NCBI RefSeq assembly: GCF_030269925.1
Contig: NC_085123.1
Location: 8,370,001 to 8,434,000, forward strand
Reading direction: 5' to 3'
Length of the DNA: 64,000 nucleotides
Source: Bombyx mori
Lineage: Eukaryota; Arthropoda; Insecta; Lepidoptera; Bombycidae
Below are positions 45,041 through 58,190 of the stretch, in pieces (the first letter of the stretch is position 1; each line of letters begins with the position of its first letter). Below the pieces are notes generated by a model. The model searched no databases. It was not told the origin of the DNA and saw only the letters and a program-made list of their open reading frames with translations. Both the position numbers and the translations under genes were made by a program.

Positions 45041-48000
45041 TTAAGCGTATCTAACTCCTTTACACACATTGCAGATTAAGGATTTCTTATTAGGATTTAG
45101 CTCATTTTTACGTGTAATTTCATCGTCCAGCCATTCGATTAAATCTTTCTTCAATCGCAATATCGTGTCTTGATTAACTCGGCCATCGTGAAAGAAGTCT
45201 TTTACTACTTCAACGATTCCGTTATCGTCATGTCTCGCTTCCCCGAACGGTCTCCGCTGTTTCATGTAATTGAAAACGAATTCAACTACCTGCGAAATCA
45301 AATCTCGCTCCGGACTGAGCAACTTCAGATTGGCAATTTCGCTTGGCACAAGTTTCGACAGCAGATTAAAGGATAGGGTCATCAAATTCGTATAGACCTC
45401 TTCGGAGAGATTTTGGAGCATCGAAACTATTTCATCGGTGCCCGACGAGCTGATACGCACGAAATATGTGCCGATTTGGAGTATCTCTTCTGGACGGATG
45501 CCGACTAATAAATGGCCTTCTTCGTCGTCTACTCCGAAGTAGTTGTCCACTCTGTTGACGGGCGAGTTCAGACGTGTGGACACATTAGCAGGCCCCGGGG
45601 GGGCTGGGCCGATTTCGGTGAATATTTGCGATCTCCCTTCCGAGCCGAGCGAGTGTAACTCGGACGGGTTGTACCCGTGTTGGTTGTTCAACATGACCCG
45701 GCCGTCGGCTGTCATCGATATCCTGAGCCTGTGCTGGTTCACGTCCTTGTTGATGCTCAGAACTTGCGCAAAGTATTCGTCTTTGTTAGCGATATTCTTG
45801 ATGCCCTGGATGACTTCGGTGTTACCTTGAACGGTGCCCCGCACTCGTCTAGCTTCGGCGGAAAGCTTATCGAAAATTTTCCTGCCAAACATTTCGAGTA
45901 AGCATAAAAATAATAATAATAATAATATCTGTAGTCGGTTTAGTGACGATAGTTTTACGTGAATGACGTCAATAGCAGAACTATTAGAACTGCTAGCTGT
46001 GACGTCACGCGAGAAGAGATGTAAATGTGTCACAACCCAACGCTTGGGTCGATCGTGCCTCTCTTTACCTTGTTCCGCGCTCTCGCTCGCACGCTCAGGC
46101 TCAGGCGGAACGTGACACTTTTTCGTGCGTGCAGCCGGTTTTCATCGGTTTATGAGACATTATCACATCAAAAAAAAGAAAAAAAAACTATTTATTATAT
46201 TTTTTTATCCTGACCACACTGATCACATTGGAGGGTAGTTGCAAAAAAATTATGTATTCACATTAGTACTTCGTGTTTGTGCAAATTGGTCCGACTCAAT
46301 CGGACGTCTTAAAGTTGGTATTCAAAGATTTCGTTACACGTAAACTTTTTTATTTTTTATTGCTCGTTTAGGCAGATTAGCATACGGCCCACCTGATTAT
46401 GAGCGGTTACCATCGCTCATGGACATCAGCAATGCCAGGGGCAGAGCCAAGCCGCTGCCTACCGTTTAATACTAAACATATCAAGCGTATTGAATATACC
46501 AGTTTTTAGGTTCAAATAAAGCCCTTACCTGTGCCGATTACTCCGGAGCGTATCGCGGAACTCATTTATCTTGTTCGCCTGACTCTGCTCAATGATCTCT
46601 TGCGCCGTCTGATTCGATACGACAGCGTTGAAGAAGAACAACGTCGACATGGCGAATTGGAATATCTCAATACGACTCGGCTTCTGACCGTGTTTCCTGT
46701 ACTGAAATATTATTTAAAATAAATAATAGTTTAAAAAATCAACCAACAAAATACGCTTTTATAGAATTTTAATTTTAAATAGAAACTTTTTAGTTGGATT
46801 TGTATTAAGAGTAGAAGGGTTATTTTGATATTCTAATATCCCGAAAAGCACCACACGCTTTTTTATTTACAATAAAATCATTTTTTCTTACACTATTTTT
46901 AATTCAAATTTATTAAAATTTATTTTCAATTTTTTAATTGGATTTTCTATAAAAGCGTATTTTGTTGTTTTTTTTTAAATTATTATTTATTTTTCATTTT
47001 TTAGTTGAATTACAATTTTTTCAATATTTTTCGTCATTCGTGAACATTCGTTAAGTACGTATGTATTTCATTGGAAAAATTGGTACCTGCCGGCGGGATT
47101 CGAACACCGTTGCATCGCTAAATACGAATGCATAATAATTATTAAAAATTTTGCTCCTTTACACATAAATAAGAATAAGCAATTTATATATAAAACATAC
47201 ATTAAATACTTTTAGTTAACTTTGGTACCATTATTATTGGTATCTACTTCAATAATACCTTTGAAACGTAAATAATAAAAGCCGGGGAATTCCCACAAGG
47301 AACAAGCTCCTGCTTAAGAATTGAAAATAAACGATGATCTGGCCGTGAATAAAACCGCAGTTTCGACTGGTCATTTACAAATTAGTTTTCTTGTATTAAT
47401 GAAGTAATTTATTATTTATGTTTCAAAGGTATTATTGAAGTAGATACCAATTTCAGAAATCTACCTTATCACAAATTAAACTGAAACTTATTTACCTGTA
47501 TTATAAGATACACAAAGCCATTAGTAAAGCTCGCAGCTCCGGTCAACGGGTTCGCGTGTCGCAGCACGTCGACTGACTTCGTCAAGAACCTCCCCGACTG
47601 AAGTAAATAAAACGTTTACTTGTATATATATATAAAGAGACTGATCGTCCAAAATATACGCGGGCCGCTTGCCGTCCTTAGACGAAAGCCCTCGGTGAAT
47701 GCCTAGAATGAATGTTAAGTTTCAGCTTTACTGGACAGTAGACACAGATACGCATTGATCGAAAACAAACAAACGCACAACGTTTCATACTTATCTATAC
47801 ATATAAATAAAATTAGTGTCTGTTTGTAGTATTGAAATAGCCGCTTTTTACTACATACATATGAATATATATACAGTACATACACCAAAATAACATTTTT
47901 TACAATTTTTGTCTGTCTGTTTGTTCCGGCTAATCTCTGGAACGGCTGGACCGATTTTGATGAGACTTTCACTAATAGGTAGCTGATGATATAAGGAGTA

Positions 48001-51000
48001 ACTTTTTTAGACTAGCTTCGCCCCGGGGCGTCACCCGCAGTTATGTCGTACCGCGCGCAACATGGAGGGCTTCGCCTATCAATAATATAATTTAATGTTT
48101 CCGAAGCGAAGCGAGGGCGAGTCGCTAGTTTATTAAATACAGACGAATGTATGATTTTGGCCATAAATATTAAGGTTCTTCTTCTTCTTATTTTTTTAAA
48201 AGTATCTATATAAACGTAGTTCAATACTATAATTTTATTAAATTTATAATAATAATTAAAAATATACAGTATAATTAGATTTTAGTAAATATAGTATAAT
48301 AATACAATCGGGAAACGAAGTTTGATTTTAGTTCGTTTTTGTTAATACGTATTTAAATCAAGTTTACTATAAATTAAGTTCATAGCATCTCCACGCCTGA
48401 TGGGTTATTAATAAAAGAAGTGAGGCAACCCCGCGTCTCAGTGTTAACAGCCTGGCCACGGGACATTCGCCGATACAAATATTCGTGCGGTGCGAGCGGC
48501 AAAGCGTCTAGCAACTAAAATAAGCGCATAGAAATGTACTTATCAAGCCACGCGCACCGGCGACCGGCGAAATGTACCGAGCGAATCGCGCGGGCGACTT
48601 GCGACGCGGCGGGCGAGCAAAACAAATGCATGAATAAGGACGGTGCGAGCCACGGAGTCGAGCGGTAGTCGCGGCGAATAGTGCAGTGATTAAATGAGTT
48701 TAGTTGTTTTCGCCGCGAAAAATGAACACCGTAAGTTTTATTGCTGATATACTACTTAGACGAGCTATTTGGAAGTCTAGCCACTCAAAGCAGCCAAAAT
48801 TTTTCTGGATACCTACATTCTGCATTTCTCGTGCTTCTTGTCGAATTCTACATCTATACTCCGATTCTTAAATCATGTACTCCACAATCTCTTCCAAATA
48901 ATAGGTCTTGAACCAAAAAACGATTACTTTTCTAAGCAATATCGAGATAATTTCGATATAGACATTTCGCTGTCGGACTTCCTTGCTAGTCGCGGCGGCG
49001 AACGTGACTAGCCATGGCCTGCAAACGGTGCCGCGCGAATGGTCGTGTCCTCCGCCGCTTCGTCGTTCGCACCGCCGATCCCCGTGGCCAGGCCGTAAGA
49101 GAGACAAGAAGCGCATTATTTCGTACAATGACGTCACCATCGCGATGCGAAGTTTGTATCAAGTTTGCCTAATAGTCTTCGAATAAAATTAAAAATGACT
49201 CGTCACTGTCAGTCGCCGTGAAAAGTATCTTATACGTTTCTATAACACCGGGTGGTCTGCGTAATCTGTGCGTGCCAAGTAACGGTGGTCATTCATAGTG
49301 AAAGCGTACCGTTCCTGTAGTAGCCTGAGCTGTTACCTACCGTAGTGAGGTTGGTGCCGGCCGCTGCTGATTTAGACAGGAGATTGCTGGCCGCTCCGGC
49401 CGTGAGACCCACGCCCGAGGCCGCTATGTTTAACCAACTGTTACGAGCTTCAGAATTGGTCACGTTTATGGTCTGTGAACGTACGAAGCTTTACATGCCG
49501 AAATTATATCTTTGAAGCCTGGAGGAAACGAGAAAGGCAAGAACTTCCACCGATCGGGTAAAATCGCTCGGTGGGGCGACGGTACGAATGTTATCGTTCG
49601 GAGTCTGTATGTTATAGTGAGATTCAAGCATCTGTCAAATATCTTGTGTCTGTATCGTAGCTACCGCCACATATCTAAGAAGTTCAGTTTTTTTTTTTTA
49701 AATGTTATGTAGCTAACAGATTGGCCACTTCTAATATGTAGGCTTCTAATAATAGGCTTGTGAAGAGAATTAAGCGGTAGGCAGCCGCTTGGCTCTGCCC
49801 CTGGCATTGTGGATGGTCCATGGGCGACGGTAACCACTTACCATCAGGCGGACCGTATGCTGGTCTGTCTACTAGGGCAATAAAAATTTTTTTGTGTGTT
49901 ATTTTTGTAAATCATTCAGAATTATTTATTGACACAACTGATTTCGAAGTGCACGGGCAAAATAACAACTTTCCTATTTCTGCCGTGAATTTCCTAATTG
50001 TTTTTTTTTTAATAAATTGCCTTACCTAAGTTTATGGGCCCTAAAGTGCATGACATCATCCACCTTGAAGACATGAAGTGTAAGTCTCATTTGTATTGTG
50101 TAACGGATGTCCCACCCCGAGACCTCAGATCGTAAGATTGCTTCGTGGCACAAATAGGCAAAATGGTGGTAGCTAGTCGTACGGGCTCACCATTTTTTAC
50201 TGGTAGTAGGACCTCTTGTGAGTCCGCGCGGGTAGGTTATTTGCCTTTGTTATCGCCTATTTCTGCCGTGAAGCAGTAATGCGTTTCGGTTTGAAGGGTG
50301 GGGCAGCCGTAGTAACTATACTTGAGACCTTAGAACTTATATCCCAAGGTGGGTGGCGCATTTACGTCGTAGATGTCTATGGGCTCCACTTAACACAAGG
50401 TGGGCTGCGAGTTCGTCCACCCACCTAAGCAATAAAAAAAAAATACAGTTTATGACAAGCAAATTGGTGATCGCAGCATGCTAGTATGATACTCAGATAA
50501 GGTTGCCCATTCTTGTGTAATACCCTCTATCGTCTTGTACAAGATCTACGAGAAGAGACAAAGCAGTTACCTGTTCGTGCGTCCTTCGGTCGTGTAAATG
50601 CAACGAAGACCTGATCAGCCCGTAGATTCCCGCGGTGACGGAGACGGTGGCCGCGCTTGCGAGCAGCACGGGCGCCACCGGTGTTAGCGCGGCCACCCCG
50701 ACCACTCCCACGGCGCTCAGCGAGACCACCGTGGTCGCTGTGTCCACCGTACTCAGCACGCGTGACTTCAGTCCGAGGGCAGGTGACGGCGCCACTGTTA
50801 GATTCACCGTGAAGTCTGTTCCGTCCTTTATTGAAGTAGTGAATGAGGGTTTAGCATAATTTTTTTATGAAAATAAAAAAAAGGACACTAAAAGGAGACA
50901 AACATTACATATATAGGATTTAGTCAGTCAGAGAATGAAATAGAGTGTTCGAGAAGGTTTCACATCTACCGCGTTTGAGATGCAAATTTTTTTTTACATT

Positions 51001-54000
51001 GCTGATGAGTAATAAGACTAGATGCGGGTATCTATAACGTTAATGATTACGTAAATTTAGTCCATAGTTTTAGAACGACAACCTCTGGCATATTCACATC
51101 AGACGGGTACGGGTATACCATAGAAAAATTACTCTGCCCGGGTTTCTGTAACGAGTGTGTCTGAATATGGGTATAGTTTCCCAAACGAGGCCAAAAAGGT
51201 TTTGGTAGAATTCATCTAATTAAAATATGTTATGGGTATTAGTTCGAATATCCCGCAAACAATAGGGTCGATATTGATGAAGCTTTCGAAGTTATCGTGG
51301 CTAATAGGACGCTTCGTGTATTCGTATCAATACGATTGTGCTGTATCAAATACCGCACGCGTGCACCAATTTTTCTAGTAAAATATGTACTTTATTGACG
51401 GATAAGTTCACTATGTAAGAACAATATTATGTAATAAAAAACCAAAACCGCAAAAATTTTAATTTGCTTAGTTTCTTGTAATAGGATATTTCGTGAGTAC
51501 GGGTGCTACTTCTTCTTTATTCTTTGTCTCCATTTCCAACACTAGGTGGGGTCGGCACATCGAATTCCATTCTCATCTATCAGCCGTCATCTCAACACTC
51601 ACTCCTCTCTCCTCATATCGTTATTCACACTCCTTCCATGTCTTCTTTCGTCGACCTCTTCCCCCTATAACTTGCACTACCATTTCCATACATCTCATAG
51701 TATTTTAACCACTAATGCGTACAGTTGAGGCTTAGATCTCATGTTTCAAAGTCCGTGGCGGAATTCAAGTAGTGATGTCTATGGACATCGCGAACCACGC
51801 AAGACCAAGGGAGGCCTGAACTCGTTCAGATAATAAAAAAAAATGGCTTGCTACAATGTTAAAAACCACAAATAAAAACTAAATTTTATCAAACAAGTCT
51901 ATAAATTTGTAAAAGTTTAGTCGCTTAAGATTACCTCAGTAAGTGTTCCGGTATATTCTCCGTTCTCAGGGACTATTAGAACACATTTGTCCAATGTGTT
52001 TTCTGTCAAGTAAGCATTCCAACTATGGTACACCCGGGCATTGTCATCAATATATATTTTGCATGGTTTCGCTGAAAATTAATTTGAAATCTCAAATCAA
52101 TAATTAGGTATTATTATTATTATACTTAAATATACACCTTTCATCGTTGATAAACTTAAAACAAAAAATATAGAATAATCATTAATTACATGAACATAGA
52201 AAGGTATAGAAAATAAAAATAAAAGAATGTGAAATAATAAGTAATCAAAATGGGTTAAGTATATATACTATATAGTCACAACAAAATAAGGGCCTTGGAT
52301 TGAAAGTCGCTCACAAGTATGGCCTCCTGCTCCAGTAAAAAAATACCAATCTCAATCAATTTTGTCTCAATGATCATTAGAAAACATGTCTAAATCAGTT
52401 GTATCACTTATAATGGAAATCTATATTAAGGTTTACGAACTTACCATTCATTTCTATAGGTATACATTTTCTTATGCAAAATACAGGTACGAGCCATATT
52501 TCGGAGTCACTCCGTTCGTGTAGATCAATCCAACATTTCGACGGTTGAATGTTTAAAAAATTCTTGGGCTTTGGACGTGCACAAACAACCAGTAAATTCG
52601 ACATATAAATTTCATCTTCAAATGAATATTTACCTGGAATTCAATTAATCATTTTTAAATTAGAATGACAAATTTAATGTAGCATTTGTAGCAATTGCTT
52701 TTAATGACTTTATGAAATAAATAATATAAAAGTATAATCATATTAAGTGATTAAGCTGCTATAGTGTGCAAATTAATTTTCTATAGCCTGAATGGCTATT
52801 TACTTACTAATGGTAAAGAAACAAAATAATGTTAAAAATTAAATATAATAATTACTGGTAGGGTGGGTAGGTAGGTAGGCTTTATAATGCATGTATAATA
52901 AAAATGATTATTTCCACCTGACCTAGGTACCTTAGTTATATAGTGAAATATTCGTTTCATTTTTTTATTTATTTATAACCACCCACTTATTATTTTCTGA
53001 TGCATGGTAAGCTCAGACAGATAGGAAGGACTATTTGTCTACTTTTTTGAAGAGTGGGTCTGCTGTTACACAATTTTGAGATTTCGACCTTACATGTCTC
53101 AAAGGTTGGTGGCTGCATTTACAATTATTAGTACAATTAGTTAATGTCTTTGGGTTTCCTAACCTTTACTTTACACCAGAAGTTTCGGGAGCTTGCTTGC
53201 CCATCTACAAAACAAAACAACAACCTTTATACAACAGAGATTTTCTATCGCATGACCTAATAAGCGATGCAGCATTCATTCATCATGTTAGGTTATAATC
53301 ATTGGTAAACCAGCAAATATAAAATATTTTTTATTGATTGTCTATAATACGACATATGTCCATAAGTATACATAGTTGGTACTGTTTTTTTGGTGGGAAA
53401 GCGAGCATACCTATTCTGATGGCGAGTGGTTACTGTCACTCATGGACATTGGGCTGTGCCACTGTATTGCTCCATACTACGCGGAAATAAATAGGTAAGA
53501 TAGAATACCAAAGCAATCAGTACCTACTGGAGTGATATGATAATATATATTTTTTCTATCATGTGCATTTAGAATATTTTTTAGTTTTTGCATAGTTTAT
53601 AGTACCATGCCTGTAGTTGCAGTGATACTAGTTTTAACTACAAAATAAATTCCAACAACACAAATAAATCACAATTTTATTTCTGAATTTGGTTATTTCA
53701 TTGCAGTTTTTTATCTAGTCTTCAGTGTCAATGAACAGCAAACTTAAAAAAACAAAGATAGCATAATCATTTTATCATCATTTAATCAGGGATGTTAATA
53801 AATAAGAGATTGTAACAGTTCACATATGGAGCTAATTTTTTTTAAATTAATTTTGTCTAAGATTAGCAATACAATAGAAAGTGATAAATAGTGATCCACC
53901 ATAAATTCCCCAATTGCCATTCGCTACTATGTGGATGTTCGCTGTATTAGAGGCAGTTAATTAATCTTGTTGAACCTAACTTAGATTATAATTTTTTTAT

Positions 54001-54905
54001 TACCACCTTCATTAAAAAATATTCTCAGGAATGATTATTAGTATTACCTTGTTCACATATTTTTGCATAGACTAAGTCAACTTTTTCTTTTTGTCTGGAA
54101 GTGTATCCTTGAAGATTAATTGCATTCATTTCTTCCTTTTCTATCAGCTCCCCTTCAGTAATCGGAGGACCAAATAGTCCAAATGCCAAGTTTTGCAATA
54201 AATGATTTCTATTGCACTTTTCATATCTGAAATATAATGTTGCTTCTTACAAAATCTATTTTCAAGCAATTTATAGAGAGTTAATTTTTTTTTCATATTC
54301 AGGGTTGATGTGCTTACCGGAATCCATAGACATGTGAATACAGACACTTTGAAACCTTGAAATTTGAGGCCTATATTGAAACTGTTTAGTGACAGTAGTA
54401 ATGGTGCATATCACAATTTTCACAGGTTTCATTTCTATCACACAATTTAATTGCATAATTATGGAGGTTGTTCGTGAACATATATCAACTATCTTCAGAC
54501 CTCCAGTTTATTAGAAAGATTAATCGTGGACTTTGGAATTTAAGCACTGGCATAGTCTCATACGAGTAAGCCGAGAATTTTATCCTTTAGGTCATAAAAA
54601 CTTCAATATAATATTTTAATTATTATCATTTTACAATTTAAACACAGCAGTAAGTAACTAACTTTGGTTTTTATAAAATTTTGAGAGGAATTTTGAAATT
54701 AAAATTTTCAATATATTCATTTCATGATTTAACCACTAATGTTAGTAAGTATTTACCTAATCCAGTTACAATCCCCTAAGTTTTCAAAATATTGCTGTTG
54801 TATTTGTACAGGGGTTAAGTTAAAGTCACAATCTGTTGGTGCTTCAACATGTAATGTTGGATTTGAGCTTTCTTGCACTGTGTCCGTTGAGGTGTGTTCA
54901 TCCAT
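45041..54905 (-). CDS. DUF4781-like protein, 718 aa, 9 exons
   Basis: Minus-strand exons are 54905-54757, 54226-54048, 52633-52445, 52071-51935, 50825-50571, 49472-49341, 47597-47496, 46701-46529 and 45881-45041. All borders are GT-AG and all phases agree; the total is 2,157 nt. The start ATG at 54905 follows an AG acceptor, so a non-coding exon probably lies upstream. Landmarks are LLQNLAFGLFGPP in exon 2, KPCKIYIDDNARVYHSW in exon 4, an Ala/Val-rich hydrophobic stretch in exon 5 (about residues 242-280), RNSWLNIAASGVGLTAGAAS in exon 6 and FFNAVVSNQTAQEIIEQ in exon 8. The long last exon includes a run with aliphatic and acidic helices and ends CNVCKGVRYA. From memory this layout matches the insect DUF4781 family, whose function is not known. 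Hydrophobic segments suggest membrane association. Gene model strong; family name unverified. Confidence 0.87.
46355..46475 (-). repeat. LINE 3'-UTR fragment, minus strand
   Basis: It carries catacggcccacctgatt, agcggttaccatcgctcat and gccaagccgctgcctacc, the reverse of the 34930-35050 tail. It lies in the last intron of the DUF4781-like gene. Confidence 0.65.
47078..47140 (-). repeat. Bm1 5'-head fragment with B box, minus strand
   Basis: On the minus strand it reads as the SINE head: acggtgttcgaatcccgccg followed by ggtaccaattttt. A tRNA-like B box is intact, but no body is attached. Confidence 0.55.
47770..48130. repeat. Interspersed repeat cluster (Helitron/RTE-like)
   Basis: 47800-48000 contains gtctgtctgtttgttccgg, tctctggaacggctggacc and gatttt, common in lepidopteran non-autonomous elements. 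48005-48130 is an RTE-like tail on the minus strand ending cgaagcgagggcgagtcg and ctagt. Class assignment is tentative. Confidence 0.45.
48540..48733 (+). promoter_or_regulatory. CpG-rich island with possible first exon, plus strand
   Basis: A sharply GC/CpG-rich stretch (gcgcaccggcgaccggcg, gacttgcgacgcggcgggcg) leads to an ATG at 48722 and a consensus donor gtaagt at 48731, leaving three codons in the exon. It lies inside an intron of the minus-strand DUF4781-like gene. It looks like the promoter and first exon of a plus-strand transcript, but I found no matching second exon. Confidence 0.35.
49740..49885 (+). repeat. LINE 3'-UTR fragment, plus strand
   Basis: It carries ggcttgtgaagagaattaag, ggcagccgcttggctctgcc and ccatcaggcggaccgtatg and ends caataaaaatt. 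It is the same family as 34590-35050 and is nested in an intron of the DUF4781-like gene. Confidence 0.7.
50197..50442 (+). repeat. Bm1-type SINE
   Basis: It runs from actggtagtaggacctcttg to cacctaagcaataaaaaaaa. A short part after the accacc block is altered, and about 10 bp near taaccac are missing. It ends 129 bp from exon 5 of the DUF4781-like gene. Confidence 0.82.
51358..51845 (+). repeat. Old, near full-length Bm1-type SINE
   Basis: Recognisable blocks in order are caccaatttttctagtaaaa, caaaaattttaatttgctta, aggatatttcgtgagtac, tgaggcttagatctcatg and gatgtctatggacatc, then an A-run. Divergence is high, and a C/T-rich block around 51560-51700 replaces part of the body. Confidence 0.5.
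53040..53480. repeat. Degraded SINE and LINE-tail remnants
   Basis: 53040-53215 shows weak Bm1 body order on the plus strand (tgctgttacac, gagatttcgacc, catgtctcaaaggttgg, gtctttgggttt). 53395-53475 resembles the minus-strand LINE 3' UTR (ctgatggcgagtggttact, catggacatt). Both are old. Confidence 0.35.
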
Positions 54906-55553
54906 TGTACTGAAAATAAGGTTACCACATATGACGCAATTTTACTATTATTACTGATTCAATAGATATATACAATACAGTGGAAAAATTATGTATTTGA
55001 AATGCACATACATGCAAAGTTTTTCACTTTCAAAATTAATTCTCGCTATTCAATATTCCTTACCTTGTGACTTTTTGTTTCACTTTAAGGAATAATGCAA
55101 TAAGCAATAAGTATATATTTGTATATCACTGACAGCTGTCGTTGCTTATCAGGGAATTCACCGATCATAAGCTTGATATGTATACCACAAAATGTTGTCT
55201 ATGACCCTAAGTGAAATGAATGTTAGTCTTCGAATGATAGCACCATGTCTTAAACTATGGAGAACACTAAATTTATTTTAAGGACTCTAATTAACTTGCA
55301 CAGTAGGTACCTATACTTTTTTCAATGTTGACAATGTTTTTGTTAATTGTTGATAAAATGGATCTGACGTAAAACATATGCTATTTTGTTTTAATTCATT
55401 AGTTGCATAGGCAAAAGGATTTTAGCCCATACACGAGAAATTTTGGTAAGACACGTTTGTTACGCAAAAAGTAAAATGGAGCAGCTTTTGAAAATGAAAA
55501 CGGTTATTTCAATTTATTTTATTTATTTGGAAAACAAACAGTGAACTTAAACT

Positions 55554-55761
55554 CAAGGGCGGATCCAGCTTTGGCGCCAGGAGGGGGTCACATAGTCGTG
55601 GGCAAGTTAAGAACTTATAATTTAATTTTGATAACTATAGATAATAAATAAATCATGATGTTCTTCAATTAGTCCAAGTTAGAGTCCAAGTTAGTTCAAG
55701 TCCTGGAACTAGCTCAGGGGGTGGTCATGACCCCCATGACCCCCCCCTGGATCCGCCCTTG
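55554..55761. mobile_element. hAT-type MITE, 208 bp, 8-bp target duplication
   Basis: The inverted ends caagggcggatccag and ctggatccgcccttg are perfect for 15 bp. Both flanks carry cttaaact (55546-55553 and 55762-55769). Length, ends and the 8-bp duplication fit a non-autonomous hAT element. It has no coding capacity. It lies upstream of the DUF4781-like gene start. Confidence 0.9.
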
Positions 55762-56457
55762 CTTAAACTATATAAAATCCAAACTTACAACTAAAAAACA
55801 ATTAAAGGTAACCGCATTTAAAAAAAAAACTATGAGAAAATCATTTAAAAAAATGCTATGAAACACTATGCTAAATTATGCTATGAAACAAAATAATTTT
55901 ACAGTAAAATAGTGGGAATTTACAGAGAGTTAAATGGAAATTAAGAAGACTTGTCCAGCGATTTCATTTGATTTTTCCACATTTGTGCATTGTCACATTT
56001 GTAAACATTATTGTATGTTGTTATTAATTAATATTATGGCCATAAATTCAGAGGTCGGAGTAGGTAGATTGATATAAGGTCGTTGACGTCAAATGTTAAG
56101 GATAATATGGATAAGCCTCCAAAATGCCGGAACTTCATATTTATTGTGATATTTGCTCCGGAATTTTGAAATTAGCATGAACTTTTGCCTATGGTGAAAA
56201 ACGTATTAATAATATCAATCTACGCTGATATTTACCTGAAATGAAACATGTAACATGTTTGGCGCATGCTCTTCATCGTCAGAGAAAATAAGATCAGAAT
56301 ATAACGATGTCAATATTTTAGTAGCAAATGTTAAACAAGTTTTGTAGCCACATATAAATGGATATAAGACGTCAAAAGGAATAGTTTAAAATTAGAAAAA
56401 ATTATGATTATTTATTTTAATTGTATTAATGTTGACATTCAAAATATAGAAATTGTA

Positions 56458-57847
56458 CAGTCAAGTTGGGTAACTTTGAATTTCCGTGTAACTTTGAATA
56501 AAACTTGTTTGAAGATTTATATAATTTTTTTTCAAACACTTTTTGCATAATTACTTTAATAATTATGTGAAACGGAACGTTGAGATTATCAAAATGTCAA
56601 ATGTGTCATAAAATTGTCAGTTGTGAATAAGTTTTCAAAACTTTGGCGCCTTTTCTGTTCACGGTGATCAACAAGAAAAAAGTGTGCGTGGCAGAAATCT
56701 GAATTAAATATAGAAAAGGTATGTAAAACACTGTTTTTTTTTGTTTCTGGAGGTAAAATATTTATTCAACTTGCCTTTTTTCTAATAATTTCGTGAGTTT
56801 ACAATGTTTTTTGCTCAGAATTGATGTCTCAGAGATCATTGTAAATTTATTTGAAATTGGTCTAACTTTGAACGATTCAATCTTAACAATTGCCAATTTT
56901 ATTTTTAAGGGTAACTTTGACATGTTCAGTTGCAATTTATTATTCTTTTTTTCTACTGTTATAGGTTAATAAAATGCCACGCAAAAAGCAAAAGTGATTA
57001 AGCCCGGTGTGCGTAAATATGGCGTAAAATCAAATTATACCCCAGCTATTTTAGAGGAAGCCCTAGATAAAATCCAATCCATTGAAAGAGTAAGCTCTAA
57101 CAATATCACCATAAATGTTTTCAAAAAATAATGTTTTGGGGGCTGGACGAGGTATTCAAAAAATGAACGGTGCGTTGTAAAGAAGGAGAACATAATATCT
57201 TTACTTAAAGAACATTAATTAACAAGAAGGGATGGAAAGCTTTTCATGGATGATGATATTTTGTTCATGGAATGGGGTAAATGATTTTTTCAATAACATT
57301 TTGCTCACCCGTAACCTATGATCTTATCAGTATTCATTGATCTAATTTGATAGATAAATAAGTGAACAATTTTATGTATCTATTATAATATATATTATTA
57401 AAAAAACATGTGTTTCTGTTAAGCTTTTTTCACCTATTCGGAGTAAATATTTTGGGCAAGGCATCCCCAGTGAATGGCAATTTGATGTCGTCTTTGTGTA
57501 TTAAGTGTATAATCTATGGTCGTTGACACTCAATTTATTTTGACACCCCTACATATATTTTAATCTAAATAAAAATATAATGTTACTCAATCAAATAATA
57601 ATTAGTGAAATATAGAGGATTTTCATTGTCCCAGATAACTCCATTCAAAGTTATCCGAAAGTCGTTGTAACTTTGAATGGCCACTAAAATATCAATTTCT
57701 AAGCCTTTTCTGTATTAATCCATCATATTGGTTAGATAATTTAAATTTTGGAAATGAAAGAACACTTACCACACTGTATAAAATAATGCAACCAATACAT
57801 TAATTTTTCAGTGTACTTAAAAATCTGCGAAAAGTGTAACTTGACTG
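56458..57847 (+). mobile_element. Degenerate pogo-like (Tc1/mariner) transposon
   Basis: The ends cagtcaagtt and aacttgactg are inverted copies bounded by TA on each side (56456-56457 and 57848-57849). Near 56970-57130 a broken frame reads MPRKK..., then KPGVRKYGVKSNYTPAILEE and ALDKIQSIE, like the N-terminal helix-turn-helix region of pogo transposases. Frameshifts and stops follow and no catalytic domain was found. Motifs of the form ggtaactttga recur inside, near the left end and around 56840-56930. Confidence 0.7.
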
Positions 57848-57984
57848 TATCCGATGAGGATTAAAAATATTTATGCATGTTTTAGTTTAATTAAAAATAA
57901 TTGTTCATTGGATGTTTTTTATTTTATTTTATTCCAAAGTTGATATCCCGGAACTTTTTCTGGTACTTCCCGCACATCACTACA

Positions 57985-58190
57985 TAGTATAAAACAAAGT
58001 CGCTTTCTCTGTCCCTATATCTGTCTGTCCCTATGTATGCTTAAATCTTTAAAACTACGCAACGGATTTTGATGCGGTTTTTTTTAATAGATAGAGTGAT
58101 TGAAGAGGAAGGTTTATATGAATAATAACATCCATTAAATAGTGGAGAAATCAATAATAAATTACAGTTTTCGAAGCGGGTCGCTAGTTA
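57985..58190 (+). mobile_element. Helitron-like non-autonomous element
   Basis: It carries tataaaacaaagtcgctttc, ctgtccctatgtatgctt and caacggattttgatgcgg, a repeat widespread in Lepidoptera. The right end gaagcgggtcgctagt has a short hairpin before CTAGT, as in Helitron 3' ends. The left border is approximate. Confidence 0.5.

Noticed and set aside
45543..45901. Plus-strand frames of 74-95 codons within the last exon of the DUF4781-like gene
   Set aside because: They are shadows of the minus-strand coding exon, whose frame is fixed by eight consistent splice junctions.
47085..47115. tRNA gene suggested by a B-box-like ggattcgaacac
   Set aside because: No acceptor stem or anticodon arm can be folded around it; the flanks match the head of the Bm1 SINE on the minus strand.
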